Positions 1 through 7,681 of a stretch of 10,167 nucleotides of DNA are shown here, in pieces. The DNA comes from Coxiellaceae bacterium (GTDB lineage Bacteria > Pseudomonadota > Gammaproteobacteria > GCA-013414725), in assembly GCA_013414725.1 (NCBI GenBank), contig CP058706.1, positions 1,004,670-1,014,836 of the forward strand, read 5' to 3'. The notes beneath the pieces were generated by a model. That model had not been told where the DNA came from, ran no database searches, and was given only the letters and a program-made list of their open reading frames with translations. The position numbers and the translations under genes were made by a program. How positions within the stretch are numbered: the stretch's first letter is position 1; every line of letters begins with the position of its first letter.

Positions 1-1050
1 AAAAAAGCTATGTGGGTCACTGAGCTGACACGCATCGGCTTAGGCATTAGTGGGCTGATGCTTATTTTTGGCATGATCTTTACTTTATTGTATGGTTGGA
101 TCCATCAATGGGTGACTTTGGGGGATTTTACTCAAGTAGGCATGCAGACATTTTGGGTATTAGGTTGGGTCTGGTATGTTAGTTATCAGATTGCATTGTT
201 TGCAAGAGAGGCTGGTACCATTAGTGATGCATTGAGTTTAGTCCGTCAAAGCCATGATATTGTTGATGCTAAAAATGCTATTAAATTGGTGGTTCCATCT
301 GGACAGATTCGCTTTGAGTCGGTCAGTTTTGAATACCATAAGAACCGGCCTGTTTTTAGTTGTTTAAATGTGACCATTGCTGCAGGTCAAAAAGTAGGGC
401 TTGTTGGTTTTTCAGGTTCCGGTAAATCCACCTTTGTAAATCTTATTTTGCGGTTTTATGATGTGAAATCAGGCCGTATTTTAATTGATGGTCAAGATAT
501 TGCCCAAGTGACGCAAGATTCATTGCGACAACAGATTGCTATGATTCCACAAGACCCTAGTTTATTTCATCGAAGTTTGCTGGAAAATATACGTTATGGT
601 CGTTTAGATGCAACAGATGCTGAAGTGATGCGGGCGGCTAAGTTGGCGCATTGTGATGAATTTATTGAAAAACTGGATGCTGGTTATGATTCTTTGGTAG
701 GGGAGCGCGGCATAAAATTGTCAGGTGGTCAACGCCAGCGTATCGCCATTGCAAGAGCCATTTTAAAAAACGCACCCATTCTAATTTTAGATGAAGCTAC
801 TTCTTCATTAGATTCTGTCACGGAGAAATTAATCCAAGAAAGTTTGCAGCAAATCATGCAAGATAAAACCACCATTGTTATTGCACATCGACTTTCAACG
901 TTAGCAAACATGGATCGAATTTTAGTGTTTGATAAGGGTAAGATTGTTGAAGATGGCGCAAGAGTTGAATTACTGCAAGCCAATCAGCATTTCACACAAT
1001 TATGGAACATGCAGGTTGATGGATTTCTACCAGATACAGCGAGTGAATAA
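1..1050 (+). CDS. ABC exporter, fused permease/ATPase (5' partial)
   Basis: This is the C-terminal part of a type IV (MsbA-like) ABC exporter half-transporter. It moves a lipid, drug or peptide across the inner membrane using ATP; the substrate cannot be told from sequence. Numbering from the ATG at 10, two hydrophobic segments (about residues 9-31 and 48-65) are the last membrane helices. The ATPase domain follows with Walker A GFSGSGKST (133-141), Q-loop PQD, exporter-type x-loop GERG, signature LSGGQ (237-241), Walker B ILILDE (257-262), D-loop SSLD and switch H293. All catalytic residues are present. The frame is open upstream of the ATG (codons from base 1), and such proteins are usually about 580-600 residues, so roughly 240 residues lie outside the window. 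There is no frame damage here, in contrast to its neighbours. It converges with the giant minus-strand gene, leaving only about 15 bp between the stops. Confidence 0.96.
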   Translation, partial: KKAMWVTELTRIGLGISGLMLIFGMIFTLLYGWIHQWVTLGDFTQVGMQTFWVLGWVWYVSYQIALFAREAGTISDALSLVRQSHDIVDAKNAIKLVVPSGQIRFESVSFEYHKNRPVFSCLNVTIAAGQKVGLVGFSGSGKSTFVNLILRFYDVKSGRILIDGQDIAQVTQDSLRQQIAMIPQDPSLFHRSLLENIRYGRLDATDAEVMRAAKLAHCDEFIEKLDAGYDSLVGERGIKLSGGQRQRIAIARAILKNAPILILDEATSSLDSVTEKLIQESLQQIMQDKTTIVIAHRLSTLANMDRILVFDKGKIVEDGARVELLQANQHFTQLWNMQVDGFLPDTASE

Positions 1051-1065
1051 AATTATAAATGCCCG

Positions 1066-1585
1066 CTAGGAAAATCCCGGAATTGTATTGTTGTTAGTTG
1101 CTGACGGATCTGGGACTTCTTTACTTTTAGACAATGAGGAGATGTTAATAGCGCTTACTCGTGTAGAGGACACCGTTGCTCCTTTTTCTTATCTGCAGGC
1201 GATGTTGATGCAGGAGTAGGTGATTTAGTTCTTGTTGTAATAATAGGCGTGTTACCGATGTTAGGGATAATATAATAAGGGCCTACATTGGTTGCTGTGT
1301 TTGAAATGGTAGTCATTGCTGCATTAAAGACGGGTAAGCGTGGTATCAAGGCTTTAATGAATTCGTAAACGATGGATTTTAGCTCTTGAATCACACTATC
1401 AATAACTTTATGCTGTTCGAATTTAATCAATAAAATGCCATCATACTGCAACGCTTGTTGTTTTTGGTTTTCGGTCAAATCTGTCAGGTCATTTTCAGTA
1501 AACGGCGCTTCTAATTTCATTATCTGAAAGGTATTAGGGCCAGCGAGGTAGTCCAGGAATTGATTTATTGTGACATGCATTTTTT
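1066..1585 (-). CDS. segment 9 of the giant gene: helical end and Ser/Thr/Pro-rich tail
   Basis: The literal frame ends at 1155 after an odd KKKEQRCPLHE. Restoring one base in the T5 run at 1183-1187 changes this to KKKGATVSSTRVSAINISSL and keeps the frame open for about 40 codons, to TAG at 1066-1068. The new sequence continues the Ser/Thr/Pro/Asn-rich character of the preceding SPTPASTSPAD, so the tail is probably about 80-100 residues of disordered sequence. Upstream, the run at 1627-1632 links the propeller to NALLLFKYKDKNALEK and the helical MHVTINQFLDYL region. With this correction the otherwise gene-free stretch 1051-1154 is almost entirely coding. Confidence 0.55.
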
Positions 1586-4500
1586 CTAAAGCGTTTTTAT
1601 CTTTATATTTAAATAAGAGCAGTGCGTTTTTTCTGGCCCGGGTGCTATATCAATGGTTGCCGGCAAAGGGGATAGTTTTATTGTATTAGGAGTAAAATGA
1701 AAGGTTTTAATTTTACCATCGCTTCCTATTGAGACCAGATTCCCCATGGGGGATATTAATAACTGGTTTATTTTGTATTCATGAAAATCAGGTAGTTCGG
1801 TATAAAATTTGGTGACATCATCATAAATCACTAATTTGAATATCCTTCGCTGCAGTTTTTATCAAAAGTATTGACTGAAAATGCAATAAGATGGTTTTCA
1901 ATCAATGTCACTGCTGTAGTCACAGAATCCTTATCTGTTGTTGAGTTATTATTGTCTGGGTGAGATGTAGATAGTGAAGGTATTTCCTCTTTTATTTTAA
2001 GTGGTTTATCTGGATTATTGATGGTTGCTAGTTCAAATACTTTAATGTAGCCGTCATCAGAACTGCTCATGTACAAATTACTGTCGCGTGAATAATGATT
2101 TAAGGCGGTAATGGCTTTAGAATGGATTTTAATAAAAGGGCTAAACTGAAATTCTTTTATATTTAGGGTCGTAACATAGCCATTTTGAGTTCCCAAAAGA
2201 ATTTTTTCATTATTGATAAATGTCATGCACTTAATGACGCTGTGGTGTTCATAGTTCAGAACTTTCAATTTTGTTGCCCTAACCCTGGTCTAACATATAC
2301 CAATATTAATGCTTTATTTGTCGTATTGGCTAGAATGAGGTCGCCTTTGCTTGTAACTGACAAAATGGGGTGAGGCGGGTTGTCTAGTAATGTCTCCTCT
2401 TTGCCATTATTTAGATTATAAAGTTTGAGGGTTTTTTGGTTTTGGACAACTACGAGTTCGCCGGAATGCAGAAAACAAAAATGCGTTACATTGTCTAATT
2501 TTTCTAGTTCTGGGGATTCCAGAGCAGTGTCTCCTCGAATATCCCATTTTTTTACGAAATATTTATTTTCAAATGCAGTGAGTACATATAGATTATCATC
2601 TGGGCCGAATTCGGCATGCCGCACTTGATGATGTTTGTCTTTAGTCGTGATCGTGCCATTTTGAGAGTGTTTATAACGATGATAATTAACTAAATCAAAG
2701 CGCTCCACAGTAGGAAACTGTTGGGTATTCGAAAAACTTGTACAATGAAGTTGTAGTTAGCAAATGGGCAGCCTCTGGCGTATAAGGCCTTTATCTTGCT
2801 AACATAAGGATGTTTAAAAATAGACAGCAGTTGGCTTCGCGAAGGGTTGCTTCCGTTTAAAATCAGAGAGTCAGAGAACCCTATTAAATTACTGCATTCA
2901 CTTTCTTCAAGTTCCTGATTTGCTGACCTAGTTACGCTCCATAAAGTTAGTGATTGTTCGGGAATTGAGTGATCACAAGAAATTTTAACGTTACGATTTC
3001 TAAGCCTGATTTCTCGGATGAAACTGATGTTAATTTTGGGGCAGTTTTTTATTTCTACTTGCTCTAGGCTTTCATATTCCAGTATGACAATATTTTCTAG
3101 TGCAGGCATGTTTTCAAAGAAATAATTCTAGGGCAGTGCAGTGTGATTTTGTCGAGATCATTAATGTCATTTAGATTGACTCTTTGTAGTTTTTCAAAGT
3201 TAAGAGCTGGTGATCTAAAGGACAGCATTCTTTTAATGCTATTGGTGCTTATTCCGGGGATCATGCTTTGAATACGTCTTTTGTTGGATTTTTGTTGTTT
3301 TCTGAAATCCATTTTAACTGAATTAACGGGTTCGGCAGATAAGGTTAAAGATTTTATACCAGGACAATAACGTTTGATTAGTTTTAATGTGTTAGTTGAT
3401 AATTGAGTCGTGCCGAGTTTTAATGATTCAAGGTCCTCCGAATTTTTAAAACAACCTCTAGCTCATCATCGGAAATATCAATTTTTGAGAATACCAAAAG
3501 ATTGAGGCGGCGATGCGCTAACTTTGAGATAATTCCAAAAAGACTGGATTGTAGTTGGGCAGATAAGTTGGAAATTTTAATTTCTGCTAGGACTTTCTCT
3601 ATTACCTCTGGAGAAATGATGGTCTCTAAGACCTGATAGTCACCACTTTTTACTCTAAGAATGATATTCTGTATCTCTTGTGTCTGTTTGAAAAAATTGT
3701 CGACAATGTCGGCGGCAGCTGACGGTGTAATGGGTAATTTTGCTTTTTTTCTTTGATTTTTCATTTTCATTCTGTACATGAGAAACAAAAGCCTTGTCAT
3801 CTTTTGAAAGATAACCTTTTTTACGACCTTGCTGAATTCTTCGGTTGCTCTATTATATTTTACATTAGGAGGATCATCGCTGCTGTGTATTTGTGTTAGC
3901 CAGCAGCCGAAAGAGGGAGATATGTTCTCTAATAATTCTTGAATTGAAAAAACCCTTGTTTCATCATGAGCGCTTGAGTTCTGCTGAATGCTTCGGTTAT
4001 GAAGAGAATGGAATCGAGGGTTAAGCTAATTTCAAAAACATTATGCGTGGTTCTTTTGTTGAGAAACCTTTGAAAGCTAATTAGCGAATGGTAATGGTCG
4101 TTAAGCCACAAGAGCCAATTCTTGAAATATGTTTGTAGGTTAGCATGGACTATTCTTTCTCGAAATGAAAATTTATATTTAGTTTTAATTTGGTTTAAAT
4201 ACAGTGGGAAAGCATTTACGTTTAATTCTGATTCTTGGTTTTCATTAGTGGAGTATAAAGTTCTTCCCATGCGATCACTGTCACAGGGAGAGATTTCGTA
4301 CTGAGTGGAAGAAGTGTTGTCATTACTATCGTTAGATAAGTTTCGTAAGATGAAATTGCTAGGGTTCTGGTCTCTTTGGATAGTTATTGTTGCAAGAAAT
4401 GAGGTAACAAAAACACTTTCCGGGCTTATTTGATCAAGGTTTGCGGTTTTGTTTATTAACGCATTTTTAAGGTTGGTTCCTTCGATGAAATCAGAGATTA

Positions 4501-7500
4501 AGACAGGGTAAAGTTTATCTGTTTCATCTGCAAACATAAAACAAGCTGAATAAAGTCTTTTAAAGTCTTTTAAGTCAAGCATTTTGAGTAGGTTGTTATA
4601 CAGCCACCGATAAGATAATTCATTTAGAGGGAAATCGGGGTAGGTCTTAAAACAAAAACAGCTCCTCCCATAGTCGCTGTTGTCACATCGCTTCTACCAT
4701 AATCGTTTTGAGTGTTAATTCTATGATCTTTTTTAAAGATGGTATTATAAATTTCCTCTTTTAAATAGCGTTGCCCCATGTTTTGCCCTGATGGTTTATT
4801 GCTGGCAAGAAATATTTTTGGGTCTGAGGCGTTGTTGTCGTAATTTCATAAAGACGGGTGTACCATCCTAGAGTATTCGTTAGTTTTTTAAGCGCAGCAT
4901 TAATTTCTGATTGGATTGGATTTTATCTAAAAAGCAAAATAATCGGCAGGTTTTATATCCTCCACCTCAAGTTCGAATATCAGGTGCTCAATTAACTCAA
5001 GGTCCATTTTTCAATGGGCTGGTCGATAGCATATTCAAAGACAGATTGCCCATTAATGTCGCGGATGTTGATGTTGTAATTTTTTCTTGCACAAACATTT
5101 GAACCAGCTGACGGTCCATTTTTGGCTAAAAAAATGGGTATTCGTTTTTCGTTATTAGTGCTGTAGATGTTCGTATTGCGCAGTTTCAGGAGTGCTCGTA
5201 TCATCTGACGAACACCTTGGCTTTGGGTGTCTTGTTGCAATAAAAAATGAAGTGCGGTATTACCATTTTTATCCACACTCATATTTGGATCGAAGTTTTC
5301 TATCTCAGTCAAATAACAAAAAGCTCTGGGTGAGGGGCTCTCATAATACTAAAAATGTGTCGGCGTACTATTTCTGGAGTCAAAGTTTTGAATTTTTTGA
5401 CTGAAAAATGTTCTTTTATTTTGAATAAACTCGCAATAAATTGTTCAGTATTGAATGGATTGAAGTCCATGTTTTGTATAAAGTCTTTTGCTAAATCATC
5501 CAGGCTTGAGAGATTTGAGTCAGTATTGTTATTGTCATTTTCATGGCTTTCTATTTTGACTGCTGCTCGCTCTAATTTTGCCTTGACCTCAGAATCCATG
5601 ACTTTGGTGCCGTTGTTTTCAGTGCTAAATAGGTTTTCAAAAGAGTTTTCTACGGAGTATATTTGGGCATATATCTCATTGATATTCAAAAAGGTTGTGT
5701 CTTTGATTTGCTCAAGACAGTTTTATAAAATAAAAAGCCAAAGGTTCGAGTTTTTCAAAAATCTCATCGATCGATAGAATAGTATTTTCTGATAAGAGCT
5801 GTGTAAAAATTTTTATTTTATTGAACCAGGCGTTAACCATTGGCCTCGATATCTGTGGAGCAATGTCTTTGCTTGCAACATAGAAATGATGTGGTGATAT
5901 TTCTGAATAGGGTGAGAGCGTGACTCTTTTTGGGTAATTTGAGCTTGAGACTTCTTGTGCCATTGTTGCATGTCTACAAAAAAATCTAACATGATGGTTT
6001 CAGCCAACTTTACTTTGCAGCGGGCTATACTTGAAGGCTCAATGGCTTCTTCTCGCTGTGGCAGTGTGGGAAAAAACTCCGAAAACAGTTTACATGTGTA
6101 CCTTCACGATCAATGGCCACAGTTTGTTCGGTGAATTCATCGTTATCGATGCCGGTTGCTGCCCATGAACGATTGGACGGTATTACTTCAGCCATATGAT
6201 TTGATGGCTTGGCATCCGATGTGCCGATGATGATATCAAAAATTGAATGTTGGCTATAGCTCACTTTGTCGAACCGTGAATAAAAATTATTCATGAAGAG
6301 AATAAATTCGTCTGTGCTGAATTTTTTAAATAAGTTGGCAGCTTGTTCCAATTCATTGACTAATGATATGACTTCAACAAATTCTTTGCCTTGGGTTAAT
6401 TCGGGCCATGTTGCAACAAAAGCGACGCCTTTTAGAATGATTTCATTAATCGAATTAGAATTTTCAGTGCGTGGCCGTTTTGAAATAATGTCGTTTATAT
6501 TTTCAATTTGCTTAACATAGCTTTTATTGAGATCATTGAAATCCTTTGGCCTGTTTTGGGGATCAATAGTAGCCATTCCTTTGAGCACTGCTCGCGCCAC
6601 ATATTCTGCATCAGCAGTAATAATATTAGCAATTGAAGCTGCTTCGGTAGTAATGTAGTTATTAAAATATTGGTTCGATCTGATAGAGTCAAAGATAATT
6701 TTAAAGCTATATAAGTTTTTTTGGCGATCATAGGAAAAATTGCGACAAGCCAGATCAATCGTTTGATAAGTATTATAAGCGTTAAGTAGATGTTCAATAT
6801 TGATCCCATCGATAGTGAAACTCATCTGCACCAACGTAGTGTATGCCTGATCAAAGTTTTCAATAAGGCTGCTACTGCCAAGCTTCTGTGGTCTTTGGAA
6901 GCGGAGACCGACCAAAAATACGGATTCTATCGGAGAAAGAATATTAAAGCCTAATGCTTTTGCCAAAAAGTAAGCGGCTTTTTCGGCTGCTGGTTTAATG
7001 TCGCTGATGCTGCTACTTTTACAATGGATGTCGCCATCTTTTGTCTTTAGTCGTGCGACTCGGTGTGTCCCAAGTTCACGTGTGGCTGCTGAGTTGCCGT
7101 GCCTATCAATGCCTAAGATTTCATAGGCAATTTTCATGGGAATTTCATAACAATCACCTTCCTCATTAATCAAGACAGCTTTACTTTCCATTAATTTCTT
7201 AAGTGATTTCGAATCTTCTCCAAGTTTGGCGGCTAAAACCTGTTGTGAATATTGGGTGTAGTAAGCAAGGATTTTATTTAGAATGTTTTTAATTTCAGTA
7301 AACTCTGGAATGTCAAGCACAACAATCTTATTGGTGATTTGATCAATCAAGTTGGACAATGTGACGGTGTTGCATTGCGTGGTGGTGACATCGTCTTCTG
7401 CGAAAAAAATTTTTGAGTTGGTTAAGATCAAAGAAGGGTGGATGCATTGGTCTGCCAAGGTTAACAATTCATGAATGGCAGTGTTGAAATCACTGCCATT

Positions 7501-7659
7501 GGTTTTGTTAGGATGTTTTTGAGCAATGCTTTCTAACTCTGCCCGCAGCGCTGAGACTTGAATAAACAACTCAGCTTGCCCAAGCGTCAAGTTAATAATT
7601 CTTTGGCGTAGTTGGGCTTCTTTCTGAGAAAGCAATAATTTATCATTAGAAATTGTCAT
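1066..7659 (-). CDS. giant multidomain kinase-like/ANK/LRR/WD40 protein, about 2,203 aa after frame correction
   Basis: As it stands the gene is split into many short frames. One missing base restored at each of these plus-strand runs joins them: 6071-6076 (or 6082-6085), 5978-5984, 5732-5736, 5688-5692, 5318-5322, 5007-5011, 4929-4933, 4921-4924, 4815-4819 (or 4842-4846), 4629-4640, 3947-3952, 3817-3822, 3443-3447, 3111-3114, 2713-2717, 2269-2272, 1835-1837, 1627-1632 and 1183-1187. One surplus base is removed at 3744-3750. The corrected frame runs from the ATG at 7659 to TAG at 1066-1068 without a stop, and domains continue smoothly across the joints. Order: coiled coil (about 5-50), kinase-like core 1 (about 180-520), helical linker, ankyrin-like repeats (about 790-890), kinase-like core 2 (about 980-1,250), LRR (about 1,375-1,645), WD40-like propeller (about 1,660-2,030), low-complexity tail. 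No signal peptide or TM segment is seen, so it is probably cytosolic or a secreted effector. No good Shine-Dalgarno precedes the start, which may be coupled to the gene 22 bp upstream. Alternatives are a decayed pseudogene or several genes. Confidence 0.75.
1586..2708 (-). CDS. segment 8 of the giant gene: WD40-like seven-bladed propeller
   Basis: Three literal frames (2265-2708, 1831-2268 and 1586-1831) join through the runs at 2269-2272 and 1835-1837. Seven blade-like units can be counted: VRHAEFGPDDNLYVL...VKKWDI, VTHFCFLHSGELVVV...LKLYNL, ILSVTSKGDLILA..., VIKCMTFINNEKILLG...VTTLNI, ITALNHYSRDSNLYMS...IKVFEL, TAVTLIENHLIAFS...LVIYDD, and INQLLISPMGNLVSIG...IKTFHF. Each has the hydrophobic strand, G-x-L/N-L turn and D/G-x-x-I/V-K-x-[WYF] end strand of WD40-like repeats. 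Seven is the usual number for a closed propeller and is reached only when the frames are merged, which supports the merger. The apparent starts are TTG or GTG with no ribosome-binding sites. Confidence 0.72.
2709..3312 (-). CDS. segment 7 of the giant gene: leucine-rich repeat region
   Basis: Two literal frames (3097-3312 and 2690-3109) join when one base is restored at 3111-3114. This gives ISLKNMPALENIVILE, a good leucine-rich unit that bridges the joint. Further LxxLxLxxC-like units are LEKLQ-type strand FEKLQRVNLNDI, DKITLHCPRIISL and LEQVEIKNCPKI. The recurrent N/H-C-P-K/R-I element resembles the cysteine-containing LRR class, used as a protein-binding arc. Units become irregular towards the end (IREIRLRNRNVKI). 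The last codons (RIPNSF) lead across 2713-2717 into PTVERF and the propeller. Confidence 0.62.
3313..3928 (-). CDS. segment 6 of the giant gene: helical linker and start of leucine-rich repeats
   Basis: The literal frame from 3800 to 3420 begins with a hydrophobic, Met-rich run (LLFLMYRMKMKNQRKK) that looks unnatural. Adding one base at 3817-3822 and removing one at 3744-3750 replaces it with KKGYLSKDDKAFVSHVQNE followed by NEKSKKKAK, a typical polar linker. The net frame is unchanged, so a program would not flag the error. A helical stretch follows, and the first leucine-rich units start near RRLNLLVFSKIDIS. Restoring one base at 3443-3447 gives LESLKLGTTQLS and IKSLTLSAEPVNS, with LxxLxL spacing and a CPGIKSL element as in cysteine-containing LRRs. 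Confidence 0.6.
3929..4582 (-). CDS. segment 5 of the giant gene: C-lobe of kinase-like core 2
   Basis: This open piece of 217 codons starts at an ATG that is internal to the reconstructed protein. YPVLISDFIEGTNLKNAL reads like the hinge and following helix of a kinase-like fold and matches QMSFTIDGINIEHLL in core 1. RDQNPSNFIL carries the same D-x4-N catalytic-loop pattern (D about 1,099, N about 1,104). A following SPCDSD is the candidate metal site, and a helical C-terminal part (FRERIVHANLQTYFKNWL) ends the domain. From memory, this arrangement resembles kinase-like cores in large ankyrin-type proteins of Legionellales; that comparison was not checked. The literal end is spurious, and one base restored in the run 3947-3952 continues the chain as FFSIQELLENISPS. 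Confidence 0.65.
   Translation of the reverse strand: MLDLKDFKRLYSACFMFADETDKLYPVLISDFIEGTNLKNALINKTANLDQISPESVFVTSFLATITIQRDQNPSNFILRNLSNDSNDNTSSTQYEISPCDSDRMGRTLYSTNENQESELNVNAFPLYLNQIKTKYKFSFRERIVHANLQTYFKNWLLWLNDHYHSLISFQRFLNKRTTHNVFEISLTLDSILFITEAFSRTQALMMKQGFFQFKNY
4583..4991 (-). CDS. segment 4 of the giant gene: N-lobe of kinase-like core 2, coding hidden by lesions
   Basis: No long frame is open here, but corrections at 4929-4933, 4921-4924, 4815-4819 and 4629-4640 give continuous sequence. It contains DKNPIQSEINAALKKLTNTL, then GWYTRLYEI, then KIFLASNKPSGQNMGQRYL, then GRSDVTTATMGGAVFVLRPT and FPLNELSYRWLYNNLLK. The last two pieces align by eye with the glycine-loop/lysine/helix-C stretch of core 1 (GTHRVARLK...IHCK...AAEKAAYFLAKAL). 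The position of the candidate ATP lysine holds Arg in VLR. The exact position of the lesion between 4815 and 4846 is uncertain, because the wrong frame stays open for some distance. Confidence 0.6.
4992..5312 (-). CDS. segment 3 of the giant gene: ankyrin-type repeats
   Basis: The frame contains DKNGNTALHFLLQ, a clear ankyrin core (D-x-x-G-N-T-A-L-H). It continues with helix-pair sequence, a degenerate unit around NEKRIPIFLA and a further unit RDINGQSVFEYAID. Together these make about two to three ankyrin-like repeats, a module used for protein-protein contacts. The apparent start is TTG with no ribosome-binding site, and the codons before it join the previous segment when one A is restored at 5318-5322. 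The literal end is spurious: restoring one base at 5007-5011 extends the protein as KMDLELIEHLIFELEVED, an acidic helix that fits after an ankyrin stack. Confidence 0.7.
   Translation of the reverse strand: MTEIENFDPNMSVDKNGNTALHFLLQQDTQSQGVRQMIRALLKLRNTNIYSTNNEKRIPIFLAKNGPSAGSNVCARKNYNINIRDINGQSVFEYAIDQPIEKWTLS
5313..6024 (-). CDS. segment 2 of the giant gene: helical linker (four short frames)
   Basis: Literal translation gives overlapping frames of 64, 83 and 126 codons, none with a ribosome-binding site and some with only TTG as a possible start. Restoring one base in each of the runs 5978-5984, 5732-5736 and 5688-5692 yields one continuous, mostly alpha-helical, polar sequence. It carries a Asn/Asp/Ser-rich patch (about residues 720-735) and no recognised domain. 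The segment between 5732 and 5688 is read in a third frame (TVLSKSKTQPFLNINE), so two neighbouring lesions are needed. It joins core 1 to the ankyrin-like region. The last codons lead across the A5 run at 5318-5322 into the next segment. Confidence 0.65.
6025..7659 (-). CDS. segment 1 of the giant gene: coiled coil and kinase-like core 1
   Basis: This is the longest uninterrupted piece (544 codons). An N-terminal helical, heptad-like stretch (about residues 5-50) is followed by a region that looks like a kinase/lipid-kinase-like fold. GTHRVARLK (about 197-205) resembles a glycine-loop strand, K214 in IHCK is the candidate ATP-binding lysine, and E226 in PAAEKAAYF is a candidate helix-C glutamate. 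A hinge-like hydrophobic strand QMSFTIDG comes next. The catalytic-loop-like SDAKPSN follows, with D482 and N487 as candidate catalytic and metal residues, then IDND and AIDREG (D517) as candidate metal-binding acids. The D-x4-N spacing is what HipA/PI-kinase-like folds use; the assignment is inference. The literal frame ends in a spurious tail. Correcting the run near 6071-6085 instead gives FFPTLPQREEAIEPSS and continues into the next segment. Confidence 0.7.
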   Translation of the reverse strand: MTISNDKLLLSQKEAQLRQRIINLTLGQAELFIQVSALRAELESIAQKHPNKTNGSDFNTAIHELLTLADQCIHPSLILTNSKIFFAEDDVTTTQCNTVTLSNLIDQITNKIVVLDIPEFTEIKNILNKILAYYTQYSQQVLAAKLGEDSKSLKKLMESKAVLINEEGDCYEIPMKIAYEILGIDRHGNSAATRELGTHRVARLKTKDGDIHCKSSSISDIKPAAEKAAYFLAKALGFNILSPIESVFLVGLRFQRPQKLGSSSLIENFDQAYTTLVQMSFTIDGINIEHLLNAYNTYQTIDLACRNFSYDRQKNLYSFKIIFDSIRSNQYFNNYITTEAASIANIITADAEYVARAVLKGMATIDPQNRPKDFNDLNKSYVKQIENINDIISKRPRTENSNSINEIILKGVAFVATWPELTQGKEFVEVISLVNELEQAANLFKKFSTDEFILFMNNFYSRFDKVSYSQHSIFDIIIGTSDAKPSNHMAEVIPSNRSWAATGIDNDEFTEQTVAIDREGTHVNCFRSFFPHCHSEKKPLSLQV

Positions 7660-7681
7660 GGTTTTTGTCTTTTATCTAATT

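Noticed and set aside
1051..1110. Rho-independent terminator between the convergent genes
   Set aside because: The GC-rich words around 1061-1080 pair over only about three bases and there is no T-run in the right place on either strand.
5355..5777. A 140-codon plus-strand frame as a separate gene
   Set aside because: It lies opposite the coding minus strand, starts without a ribosome-binding site, has cysteine/serine-rich composition typical of an antisense shadow and contains no recognisable motif.
1155..6007. A cluster of a dozen small independent hypothetical genes
   Set aside because: Several apparent starts are TTG or GTG, none has a ribosome-binding site, neighbouring frames overlap by a few bases at homopolymers, and repeat domains run across the borders.
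4992..7659. NACHT/STAND NTPase or Roc GTPase core as in NLR or LRRK proteins
   Set aside because: No Walker A (GxxxxGKS/T) or matching Walker B was found in any corrected segment of the giant protein; the only clear P-loop in the window belongs to the ABC exporter.
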